36,137 nucleotides of DNA from Oscillospiraceae bacterium (lineage in GTDB: Bacteria; Bacillota; Clostridia; Oscillospirales; CAG-272). The notes beneath the pieces were generated by a model. It saw nothing but the letters and a program-made list of their open reading frames with translations. It made no database searches and was not told where the DNA came from. The position numbers were made by a program, and so were the translations under genes. The stretch spans positions 1-36,137 of the forward strand of contig SVSN01000024.1 of assembly GCA_015064285.1 (NCBI GenBank). Direction: 5' to 3'. This document shows, one piece after another, positions 29,397 through 36,137 of this stretch; positions within the stretch are counted from its first letter, which is position 1; each line of letters opens with the position of its first letter.

Positions 29397-31884
29397 ACCC
29401 AAAAACCGCGCCGCTTACCTGCGGTTCGGTCTGAAACAGAACTGGCAGCAGCTGGTGTTTTATGCCATCATCATGCTGCTGGCCTGTGTAGTGACCAGTA
29501 TCATCGTCACCGCCACTATACTGGAAGAGATCCAGAACGGGTTCAGTATGTACCACACGCCGGCTCATAAAGGTGCCGATCTGTTCCGGGATATAGCACT
29601 GATCTTTGCGGTGGTCTCCTGCGTGCTGGGCGTGTTCTCCGGCATGTCGGCTACCGGGTATGTGAATTCCCGCCGGGCGATCCACTGTTACCACAGCCTG
29701 CCCCTGACCCGTGACGCCCTGTATCTGGAGGGCAGTGCGGTGCAGGTACTGTACTATCTGGTCACCTCCCTTGTGTCTCTGCTCATCGGTACGCTGGTTA
29801 TCGTGAGTCAGCTGGGTATGACCGGGGAATCTGTGGGAGAAGGGCTTCTGCTGATCCTGACCGGCATCGGCGGCTATCTGCTGGTGTTCTCTCTGTTTCA
29901 GCTTGCCGGTACCCTGACCGGGACAGCAGTCTTCCGCTTCATTGCCGCGGGGATTATCGCGTTCCTGCCGGTGCTGGTGTATCTGATGATCTATGCCGGC
30001 GCGGACACCGGAATGAGCAATCTCATGGTAGACTACTACATGGACTACAACCAGATCCGCTTCCTGTGCCCGGCGTTCAATATTTACTACGCCATGGCGA
30101 TCTCCTACGGGGATGCCTATGTGATTGATGACAATGTGATCACTGTAGGATATACCCTCTGGTCCATTGCCACCCTGTATCTGACCGCTGTATTCTACTA
30201 TCTGCTGGGCCTGTGGCTTCACAGAAAGCGCCGGAGCGAGCTGTCCGAATCTTCCCTGATCTGGAAAAAACTGACTGCTTTTGTCAAGTATCCCGTGATT
30301 TTTGTATGCGGTGCCGGCGGTGCCATCTTCTTCCGGGCGGCACTGGGAACGGATATAACCTGGATGATCTTCGGCGGCTTCTGCGGGCTGGTGCTGTCCT
30401 TCCTGCTGATGAACGTGCTGATCACCCGGAATACCAAGAGTATGTTCAAGGGTCTGCCGGGACTGGGGATCACGGCCCTGGTGGTGGCCTTCTTCCTGGC
30501 GGTACTGCCCTTTGACGTATTCGGCTTCAACAATTTCATGTATGACGCGGATCAGGTGAAATCTGTGACGGTTTACTACGGCGACAAGGAAGTGGTGTTT
30601 GCCGAAGAAGACGAAATTGCCGCTGTGATGCCCTATATCGCCGAGCTGACCCGGAACACGGAAGGAAACCAGACCACCCCCTATGATGCGGCATTCATGC
30701 GGGAGACTTCTTATTATATTGATCCGGAAACGGTGCTGAACCAGTCCGAAAAGGAAGCGCGATCCATTCTGTCCATGCAGTATCCCGACCGGGGTGTACG
30801 GCTGGATATGCCTGATGAAAAACCGACCTTCGTCTGGATGGGCGGAAAAATGCTGGATGATCACTATAACATTAAGTGTTATGAGGATGGGTACATCACG
30901 GAAACATCCGCAGCCCGGTACTACGAAGGCGTTACCGCTACGGAAACCAAGTATTATGATCCCTCCGAAGGCATTACTTCCGTGTACAAGGGAGACTACA
31001 GCTACGACTGGGACAGACTGGAAGTCAGCGTGTACCCGAAGTTCGGGATTCCGATCCACCGGTATATGCGTGTGCTGGAAGTCTCCGAAAACGCCGCTGT
31101 GTTCGATGTGATCCAGAATACGGAACAGTATGCCGCCTACTACAGAGAACTGGCGGATATAAAAGCGGATGACCTGCACAGTATGTATATAAATCTGCTG
31201 GACGAAAGTGTGAACATCTACACCGGCAGCGCTATTCTCGGCGGGGAAGAAATGCTGAAGGCAAATGAAAAAGCAATGGCGATCCTGCAGAAGCACAATG
31301 CACTGCTGGAAACCCTGCTGAAAGCAGCTTCCGTGCTGACCCCCGAAATGACGGATACGCCTGTGATCGGCAGCATCAGTATCCATTCCGAGACTATCAG
31401 CCGGACATACAATCTCTATGCCGGCATGACACAGTTCTGGGATGCATGGCTGGCATACTGGGAACAGATGCCGGAATTTATGGACAATCCGGATCTGAAA
31501 CTGGGACAGTCGAACAGTACCAAGGCGTACTATGATATGCTCCGGTATACCAACTACCGCCTGTATGAAGACGGCAAAGACATCATGGACTGGGCGGCCT
31601 CCTTCCATACCGATACCTATATCATCGAAGCCGACACCGGACGCGCCCTGTATGTGGATCCGGACAAGATGGCACAGGTGCTGGAGAACAGTATGGATGA
31701 TTATACCCTCGGCTTGCAGGAACCCCGTTTCATGGTCGTCAGCCACAAGTATACCATCGATGCCATGAAGGAAGGCGTGGAAAACATTCTGGCAGACGGC
31801 AGAGTGCCCGACGGATACAACAAATTCTTCTTCTTCCGGAAAGATGCTGTACCCCAGTTTGTTCTGGATGCATTTTCCAAATAA
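29368..31884 (+). CDS. Large ABC transporter permease with C-terminal extracytoplasmic domain
   Basis: An 838-residue membrane protein. About nine hydrophobic helices lie in residues 20-390, then a hydrophilic domain of about 450 residues, rich in Tyr, Asp and Glu, fills the rest without a closing membrane helix. The start at 29368 overlaps the ATPase end, behind GGAGGAGAGAGGGT. The N-terminal half resembles the ABC-2-type permeases that go with YtrB-like ATPases. The large tail resembles the unknown-function domains of similar Clostridia permeases but has no motif I can name. It is the last gene of the GntR operon. Confidence 0.78.
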   Translation: MNSPVRSLDKPKNRAAYLRFGLKQNWQQLVFYAIIMLLACVVTSIIVTATILEEIQNGFSMYHTPAHKGADLFRDIALIFAVVSCVLGVFSGMSATGYVNSRRAIHCYHSLPLTRDALYLEGSAVQVLYYLVTSLVSLLIGTLVIVSQLGMTGESVGEGLLLILTGIGGYLLVFSLFQLAGTLTGTAVFRFIAAGIIAFLPVLVYLMIYAGADTGMSNLMVDYYMDYNQIRFLCPAFNIYYAMAISYGDAYVIDDNVITVGYTLWSIATLYLTAVFYYLLGLWLHRKRRSELSESSLIWKKLTAFVKYPVIFVCGAGGAIFFRAALGTDITWMIFGGFCGLVLSFLLMNVLITRNTKSMFKGLPGLGITALVVAFFLAVLPFDVFGFNNFMYDADQVKSVTVYYGDKEVVFAEEDEIAAVMPYIAELTRNTEGNQTTPYDAAFMRETSYYIDPETVLNQSEKEARSILSMQYPDRGVRLDMPDEKPTFVWMGGKMLDDHYNIKCYEDGYITETSAARYYEGVTATETKYYDPSEGITSVYKGDYSYDWDRLEVSVYPKFGIPIHRYMRVLEVSENAAVFDVIQNTEQYAAYYRELADIKADDLHSMYINLLDESVNIYTGSAILGGEEMLKANEKAMAILQKHNALLETLLKAASVLTPEMTDTPVIGSISIHSETISRTYNLYAGMTQFWDAWLAYWEQMPEFMDNPDLKLGQSNSTKAYYDMLRYTNYRLYEDGKDIMDWAASFHTDTYIIEADTGRALYVDPDKMAQVLENSMDDYTLGLQEPRFMVVSHKYTIDAMKEGVENILADGRVPDGYNKFFFFRKDAVPQFVLDAFSK

Positions 31885-31894
31885 TCCCCAAACG

Positions 31895-31936
31895 AAAACG
31901 ACAGTCTCCTCATATACGGGGGACTGCCGTTTTTTG
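31895..31936. terminator. Strong bidirectional terminator
   Basis: AAAACG-CAGTC-type left arm (31895-31909) and matching GGACTG-CGTTTT right arm (about 31920-31936), with T-rich ends on both strands. It separates the GntR operon (+) and the DUF378-like gene (-). Confidence 0.8.
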
Positions 31937-31941
31937 CGGGA

Positions 31942-32151
31942 TTATTCGTGGTATGCTTCTTCCACGCGGGGTCTGAACAAAAGGGTAATGCACCAGATTC
32001 CTGCCAGTGCGATGACCGTATAGATGATCCGCGCCCAGAGGGAATCCTGACCGCCGAAGATCCAGGAAACCAGGTCAAAACGGAACAGTCCCACCGCACC
32101 CCAGTTCAGAGCACCGATGATCACTAAGATCGTTGCAATTCTGTCAAGCAT
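31942..32151 (-). CDS. DUF378-family small membrane protein
   Basis: A 69-residue membrane protein with two hydrophobic helices. The N-terminal IATILVIIGALNWGAVGLF followed by FDLVSWIFGG is the DUF378 signature. Function is unknown in the family. The start at 32151 follows AAGGAAGG; the longer open frame upstream has no ribosome site. A TATACT element at about 32174-32179 (- strand) may be its -10 box but its -35 is weak. Confidence 0.85.
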   Translation of the reverse strand: MLDRIATILVIIGALNWGAVGLFRFDLVSWIFGGQDSLWARIIYTVIALAGIWCITLLFRPRVEEAYHE

Positions 32152-32301
32152 GAGAATACCTTCCTTTCCTATGTGTTCGGTGATAGTATACCCAGCAGAC
32201 GGTAAAATAATCGCGTGAAAAAAAGTTTTTGCTATCCGGGAATCCAATAACCAGACAGTCTGTTCATTAAATATATAAAAAAACAACACATTCAGTCCAT
32301 A

Positions 32302-32329
32302 TTTACTTTGTATAATTAAATTATATAAT
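32302..32329 (+). promoter_or_regulatory. Possible promoter of the solute-binding lipoprotein gene
   Basis: TTTACT (32302-32307), 16 bp, TATAAT (32324-32329), 28 bp before the start codon in an AT-rich stretch that also has a second TATAAT at 32311. Confidence 0.5.
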
Positions 32330-32356
32330 AGTTTTGATGGAAGGAGCTTGATTTTT

Positions 32357-33796
32357 ATGCGCAGAACCATTGCCACTCTTCTTCTGCTGTCCATGATGCT
32401 TTCCGTTGTCAGCTGCGGCGGGACATCTGCAGAAACGGAAACCGCAGCGGAAACACCGGCTGCAGAAACGGAAACCGTTGTGGAAACGGAACCTGAGATC
32501 AGACCTGAGCTGCCGGATGTGCAGTACGACGGATACAATTTCCGGATTCTGACCTCGGCGGAACGCCAGAAGTATATCTTTTCGGAAGAAAGCACCGGGG
32601 AACTGGTCAACGATGCCGTTTTCGACTCTTTGTCTGAAGTGATGGAATGGCTGGACACCACGGTTTCCTGTGTGTACATTGACTCGGATACAAATGAAAT
32701 GGCCGTACAGTCCATGATCGTATCCGGCGATGATTCCTACGACATCGGGATGATGCACGACAACAAAACCGCCAATCTTTCCCTGAAGAATTATTTCCTG
32801 GACATCCACACGCTGCCACACATCGATACCACAAAGCCCTGGTGGCCGCAGTTCACCGTGGAAAGCCTGACACTGAACAACAAAATGTTCTATGCTTCCA
32901 ACTACATCACCTATTTCTCCATGGTGGAGACCAAGGTGTGCGTGTTCAACGAAGACATTCTGAACGACAGAGGGATCGAGTATCCTTATGATCTTGTCAG
33001 AGAGGGCAAGTGGACCCTGGATACCATCGGTGCGCTGACTGCCGATCTGTACACAGATGTGGACGGGAACGGTGAATCCACGGAAGCGGATCTGTACGGT
33101 ATCTGCATCGGCGGTTTCCCCTACTGCTGGATTGAAGGTATGGGAGTGGAAATGTATTCCAAGACCCCTGAAGGAAACACCATCACCTTCCATGCCGATG
33201 TGGAAAGAACCGCCTCCCTGGTAGACAAGCTGTATTCCATTTTCTGTTCCGGTGCGCCGGGGGCATACAACCAGATGGGCAACGGCAACTTTGACGAAAC
33301 CATACAGTTTGCCAAAGGTCTGACTGCCTTCTCCTTCAGCTATCTGGGAAAGCAGATAGAAGAACTGATGGAATCGGATGTGCGTTACGGTATCGTACCC
33401 CTGCCCAAGCTGGACGAACAGCAGGAAGCCTACATCGGGCCCTGTACCGACCGTCCGATCCACATCCCTGTGACTGTCAGTGACCAGGAAAAGACCGCCG
33501 TGATCTTTGAAGCCCTGAGCTATACCGGATACAAGCACATTCTGCCTGCTTACCGGGACAAAACCCTGATGGGCCGTTATTCCATGAGCAGTGAGTCTTC
33601 CGAAATGCTGGATCTGATCTTCCAGAACCGTGTGCTCAGCTTTACCTATCTGCATACCTATGTGGCACTGAACATGCTCACCGAGCTGATCTCCAAGGGT
33701 ACCACGGATATCGCTTCCTACGTGAAAAAGAATCAGACCGTGGAAACCAACAAGATCAAAAAGATCCTGGACGCGTATGCTCCCGCAGCAGAATAA
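32357..33796 (+). CDS. Extracellular solute-binding lipoprotein (family 1-like)
   Basis: A 479-residue lipoprotein. The signal ends in the lipobox VSC (Cys at residue 20), followed by a low-complexity Glu/Thr/Ala linker of about 30 residues (repeated ETETAAE-like units) that would hold the domain away from the membrane. The body resembles family 1 sugar-type solute-binding proteins: NYITYFSMVETKVCVFNEDIL, a LVREGKWTLDTI-type segment, an EF-hand-like DVDGNGESTEADLYG loop (about residues 236-250) that may bind calcium, and YGIVPLPKLDEQQ. Start at 32357 is set by AAGGAG spacing. No permease or ATPase gene is next to it. Ligand is unknown. Confidence 0.82.
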   Translation: MRRTIATLLLLSMMLSVVSCGGTSAETETAAETPAAETETVVETEPEIRPELPDVQYDGYNFRILTSAERQKYIFSEESTGELVNDAVFDSLSEVMEWLDTTVSCVYIDSDTNEMAVQSMIVSGDDSYDIGMMHDNKTANLSLKNYFLDIHTLPHIDTTKPWWPQFTVESLTLNNKMFYASNYITYFSMVETKVCVFNEDILNDRGIEYPYDLVREGKWTLDTIGALTADLYTDVDGNGESTEADLYGICIGGFPYCWIEGMGVEMYSKTPEGNTITFHADVERTASLVDKLYSIFCSGAPGAYNQMGNGNFDETIQFAKGLTAFSFSYLGKQIEELMESDVRYGIVPLPKLDEQQEAYIGPCTDRPIHIPVTVSDQEKTAVIFEALSYTGYKHILPAYRDKTLMGRYSMSSESSEMLDLIFQNRVLSFTYLHTYVALNMLTELISKGTTDIASYVKKNQTVETNKIKKILDAYAPAAE

Positions 33797-33810
33797 CATC
33801 AGATTGCCTG

Positions 33811-33845
33811 AAAAACCGCAGCCTTACAGAGAACTGCGGTTTTTT
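33811..33845 (+). terminator. Intrinsic terminator after the solute-binding gene
   Basis: AAAACCGCAG and CTGCGGTTTT arms around a 12-base loop, followed by TTTTT. Confidence 0.88.
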
Positions 33846-33860
33846 GCTTTCCGGAGCGGT

Positions 33861-33890
33861 GCATAGGGAAGAGGAAAGGTGCATACAGTA
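33861..33890 (+). promoter_or_regulatory. Sporulation-type (sigma-E/sigma-K) promoter before sigK
   Basis: GCATAGG (33861-33867), 14 bp, CATACAGTA (33882-33890). This fits the sigma-E pattern (GCATATT-like -35, CATACA-T -10) and the sigma-K -10 pattern CATA-N3-TA. No sigma-A hexamers are seen at this place. sigK is known to be read by sigma-E and then by itself in the mother cell. Confidence 0.65.
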
Positions 33891-33919
33891 CAGTATCCCA
33901 CATAAGAAAGGGGACTTGT

Positions 33920-34579
33920 ATGCTTTCCTATCTGTTGTCCGTGCTTGCCGGATTTTCCTTTGCCATTCTGTCAGCCGCCCCCCGTTCCCAGTTTCCGCCG
34001 CCGCTGGAAAAAGAAGAAGAAGACCGGCTGTTCCATCAATGGCGTGAGACCGGGGATATGGCTGCCAGAGAAAAGCTGATCGAACACAATCTGCGGCTGG
34101 TGGCCCATATTGTGCGGAAATATTACGCCGCCAGTCCCGACAAGGATGATCTGGTGTCCATCGGCTCTATCGGCCTGATCAAATCCATTGATTCTTTTGA
34201 TCCTTCCAACGGCGCGCGGTTTGCCACCTACAGTGCCAAGTGTATACAGAATGAGATACTTATGTATTTCCGTTCCCAGAAAAAATACAGCCAGGAAGTG
34301 TCCATTCACGATACCATTGATACGGACAGGGACGGCAATCCGCTGACGTATGCGGACATAATGGGGTCAGACGATACCATAGCCGATGATATCGATACCA
34401 AAATCAAGCTGTCCAAAGCGGCTGCATTCATTACAGCCGGGCTGGAAGACAGAGAACGGGAAATCGTGGTTCTGCGGTACGGTCTTGCCGGAAATCCGCC
34501 CATGCCTCAGCGGGAAGTGGCAGGAAAACTGGGGATATCGCGGTCCTATGTATCGCGCCGCCGGTATTGTAAGCGATGA
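33920..34579 (+). CDS. sigK: Sporulation sigma factor SigK-like with altered C-terminus
   Basis: A 219-residue sigma-70 family protein most like pro-sigma-K, the late mother-cell factor. Residues 1-20 form the hydrophobic pro-sequence (MLSYLLSVLAGFSFAILSA). Region 2 shows NLRLVAHIVRKYY, DDLVSIGSIGLIKSIDSFDP and FATYSAKCIQNEILMYFR. Region 4 shows DREREIVVLRYGL and QREVAGKLGISRSYVSR. Normal sigma-K goes on for some 20 residues after SYVSR; here the frame ends RRYCKR and stops, and neither other frame restores the family sequence. GGGGACTTGT precedes the ATG. It may be non-functional or tolerate the loss. No skin-type insertion is seen in the middle. Confidence 0.85.
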   Translation: MLSYLLSVLAGFSFAILSAAPRSQFPPPLEKEEEDRLFHQWRETGDMAAREKLIEHNLRLVAHIVRKYYAASPDKDDLVSIGSIGLIKSIDSFDPSNGARFATYSAKCIQNEILMYFRSQKKYSQEVSIHDTIDTDRDGNPLTYADIMGSDDTIADDIDTKIKLSKAAAFITAGLEDREREIVVLRYGLAGNPPMPQREVAGKLGISRSYVSRRRYCKR

Positions 34580-34634
34580 TGCCATATGGGAAGTACATGA
34601 ATATAAATACTTTGTATCTTTTGGCTGCATCCCA

Positions 34635-34664
34635 TTGACAGGTCAGTCCGGTTGCCGATATAAT
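34635..34664 (+). promoter_or_regulatory. Sigma-A promoter of the hydrolase-SDR pair
   Basis: TTGACA (34635-34640), 18 bp, TATAAT (34659-34664), 32 bp before the hydrolase start. Confidence 0.85.
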
Positions 34665-34696
34665 ATGTATACTGTAAAGTTTTGTGAGGTATCATC

Positions 34697-35500
34697 ATGT
34701 TCCGGAAGCTGAAAGAATCCACGATCCTTCTTGATACCGGCAGCATCGATTATGCCGTGTTCGGCAGCGGGGACAAGCCGTTTGTCATCCTCCCCGGGCT
34801 GACCCTACGGGATGTCAAGGGGGCCGGTGCTGGACTTGCGCTGATGTACAGGCAGTTTGCCAAAGAGTACCGTGTGTACGTGATCGACAAAAAATCCGAT
34901 ATTCCCGAGGGCTGTACCGCTGCCGATCTTGCCGAAGATACCGCCGCTGCCATGAGAGCGCTGGGGATCACCGATGCCTGCCTGATGGGGGTGTCCCTGG
35001 GCGGCATGATCGCACAGGAGATCGCCATCCGCCACCCTGAACTGGTGAAAAAACTGGTACTCGGTGTGACAGCTTCACGGGTGAATGATACGATGACTGC
35101 CGCCGTCAGCAAATGGATCACCTTTGCGGAGAGCGGCGACTTCGGCGGGATCGTTTCCGATATGATGGATGTCATGTACTCGGCAAACTATGGAAAGCGG
35201 TACGGCTGGCTGTTCCCGCTGCTTGCGAAATTGGCCAAGCCGAAAAATGAGTCCCGGTTTATCCGTCTGGCAAAAGCCTGCCTTACCTGCGAAGCCTACG
35301 ACCGGCTGGAGGCGATCACCTGTCCCACACTGGTGCTCGGCGGAGCGGATGACAAAATTGTGACGGGAGAGGCATCTCTTGAAATTGCCGGTAAGCTTGG
35401 CTGTGAGGTGCATATGTACCCGGGACTCGGTCACTCTGCCTACGAGGAAGCGGCGGATTTCAATGATCGGGTGTATCGTTTTTTGAGAAGGGAAGTTTGA
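34697..35500 (+). CDS. Alpha/beta-fold hydrolase
   Basis: A 267-residue cytoplasmic hydrolase. The nucleophile elbow is GVSLGG (Ser about residue 100), the acid is in GGADDKIV and the His is in GLGHSAYEEA, completing the triad. It resembles the esterase or carboxylic-ester lyase-type members (3-oxoadipate enol-lactonase/BioH-like), but the substrate cannot be read. The ribosome site is GAGGTATC. It lies 3 bp before a short-chain dehydrogenase gene, which suggests a two-step conversion of the same compound. Confidence 0.9.
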   Translation: MFRKLKESTILLDTGSIDYAVFGSGDKPFVILPGLTLRDVKGAGAGLALMYRQFAKEYRVYVIDKKSDIPEGCTAADLAEDTAAAMRALGITDACLMGVSLGGMIAQEIAIRHPELVKKLVLGVTASRVNDTMTAAVSKWITFAESGDFGGIVSDMMDVMYSANYGKRYGWLFPLLAKLAKPKNESRFIRLAKACLTCEAYDRLEAITCPTLVLGGADDKIVTGEASLEIAGKLGCEVHMYPGLGHSAYEEAADFNDRVYRFLRREV

Positions 35501-35503
35501 GGT

Positions 35504-36137
35504 ATGTTTGTTTTCAAAGATAAAGTTGCTGTTGTGACCGGTGGGGCAAGAGGGATCGGCAGGTGCATCTGTGAAAAATTCCGTGAAGCGGGTGCGGCTG
35601 TCTGTGTGATCGATCTGCTGGAAAACGACTATTTCAAGGGGGATCTTGCCGACAAGGATACCCTCACAGCATTTGCCGATAAGGTCATTGCCGACTACGG
35701 CCATGTCGATTATCTCATCAACAATGCCGCGCCGAAAATGTGCGGGATTGCCGGCGGCAGCTACGAGGATTTTGAGTACGCCCTGCGGGTCGGTGTGACG
35801 GCGCCGTTCTATCTCTCCAAGCTTTTCGCACCTTATTTTGCCGAGGGGGCAAGCATTGTCAACATCTCTTCTTCCCGTGACCGGATGAGCCAGCCACAGA
35901 CGGAGAGTTATACAGCGGCAAAAGGGGGGATTTCCGCCCTCACCCACGCACTGGCAGTCAGCTTTGCGGGTAAGGTGCGTGTCAACTCCATCTCCCCCGG
36001 CTGGATCGACACGGCATACACCGTTTACGAAGGTGCGGATGCCATCCAGCAGCCTGCGGGCAGAGTCGGTAATCCGCCGGACATCGCCAATATGGTGCTC
36101 TACCTCTGCTCGGACATGGCAGGATTTATCACAGGCG
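35504..36137 (+). CDS. Short-chain dehydrogenase/reductase (3' end outside window)
   Basis: The first 211 residues of a classical SDR; the frame is open to the window end. The NAD(P)-binding TGGARGIG is at residues 12-19, NNAA replaces NNAG, the Ser is in NISSS, the catalytic YTAAK is about residue 130 and SPGWIDTAY follows. An acidic Asp after the second strand (VIDLLE) suggests NAD(H) preference. The start at 35504 follows GAGGT three bases after the hydrolase stop, so the two genes are coupled. Substrate is unknown. Confidence 0.93.
   Translation, partial: MFVFKDKVAVVTGGARGIGRCICEKFREAGAAVCVIDLLENDYFKGDLADKDTLTAFADKVIADYGHVDYLINNAAPKMCGIAGGSYEDFEYALRVGVTAPFYLSKLFAPYFAEGASIVNISSSRDRMSQPQTESYTAAKGGISALTHALAVSFAGKVRVNSISPGWIDTAYTVYEGADAIQQPAGRVGNPPDIANMVLYLCSDMAGFITG

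Noticed and set aside
29374..31746. 790-codon open frame on the - strand opposite the large permease
   Set aside because: Shadow of the + strand gene: composition is rich in His and Gln, there is no start signal and no domain.
33920..34579. Skin-type element interrupting sigK
   Set aside because: The middle of the gene is continuous and no recombinase is nearby; only the last part of the protein is replaced.
1..36137. CRISPR array or defence-system genes
   Set aside because: No regularly spaced repeats, Cas, restriction or toxin-antitoxin genes were found; the only long repeats are the two tRNA-Leu units.

Overview
The window reads as a chromosomal segment of an anaerobic, low-to-moderate GC member of the Clostridia (Bacillota), most like an uncultured Oscillospirales/Christensenellales-type gut or rumen bacterium. 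The signs are a mother-cell sporulation sigma factor (sigma-K type), a DnaD/DnaI-like primosome pair, a YtrA-type GntR regulator with its ABC operon, rubredoxin-fused flavodiiron protein, strong Shine-Dalgarno sites and many near-consensus sigma-A promoters with exact 17-bp spacers. The species assignment is inference only. No transposase, integrase, phage gene or CRISPR array was seen.

Layout. 1-4651 (+): the end of a D-lactate dehydrogenase-like gene and a 4Fe-4S protein, then an oxygen/iron module (flavodiiron-flavin reductase-rubredoxin fusion, ferritin, BFD-like 2Fe-2S protein) and a ZIP metal transporter. 4760-7166 (-): a membrane acyltransferase and a GH140-like glycosidase in one operon. 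7495-12306 (+): a complete branched-chain amino-acid-type ABC importer (livJ, H, M, G, F order). 12422-13609 (+): a GH29 alpha-L-fucosidase-like enzyme, followed by a tRNA-Thr on the other strand. 13933-17115 (+): dCMP deaminase family protein, lipoprotein, low-molecular-weight phosphatase, RimI, TsaD. 17215-20834 (+): DnaD-like and DnaC/DnaI-like proteins, then, after a structured 207-bp gap, a TIM-barrel sugar isomerase-like protein and a YfcE-type phosphodiesterase. 21025-21675 (+): a secreted, probably wall-linked protein with a consensus promoter.

21742-26136 holds two nearly identical ~209-bp direct repeats, each carrying a tRNA-Leu(CAG) gene with its promoter and terminator on the - strand. 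They bracket a 4.2-kb block with two FtsX-like permeases, an ABC ATPase and an XRE regulator. 26204-27866 (-) has a TIGR04086-like membrane protein, yajC and a uroporphyrinogen decarboxylase-like gene. 28045-31884 (+) is a GntR-ABC operon with a clear palindromic operator. 31942-32151 (-) is a DUF378-like membrane protein. 32357-33796 (+) is an orphan solute-binding lipoprotein. 33920-36137 (+) has a sigma-K gene with a sporulation-type promoter and a replaced C-terminus, then an alpha/beta hydrolase and a short-chain dehydrogenase running off the end.

The most unusual signals are: a non-canonical wall-sorting-like tail (PQTFD, hydrophobic stretch, KKSR) on a strongly promoted secreted protein; the tRNA-Leu direct repeats around a transporter-regulator block; a tRNA-Thr enclosed by an 11-bp leader/trailer stem that runs into a T-tract; the sigma-K gene cut at its recognition helix next to an unrelated cassette; and a highly structured leader in front of the TIM-barrel gene.
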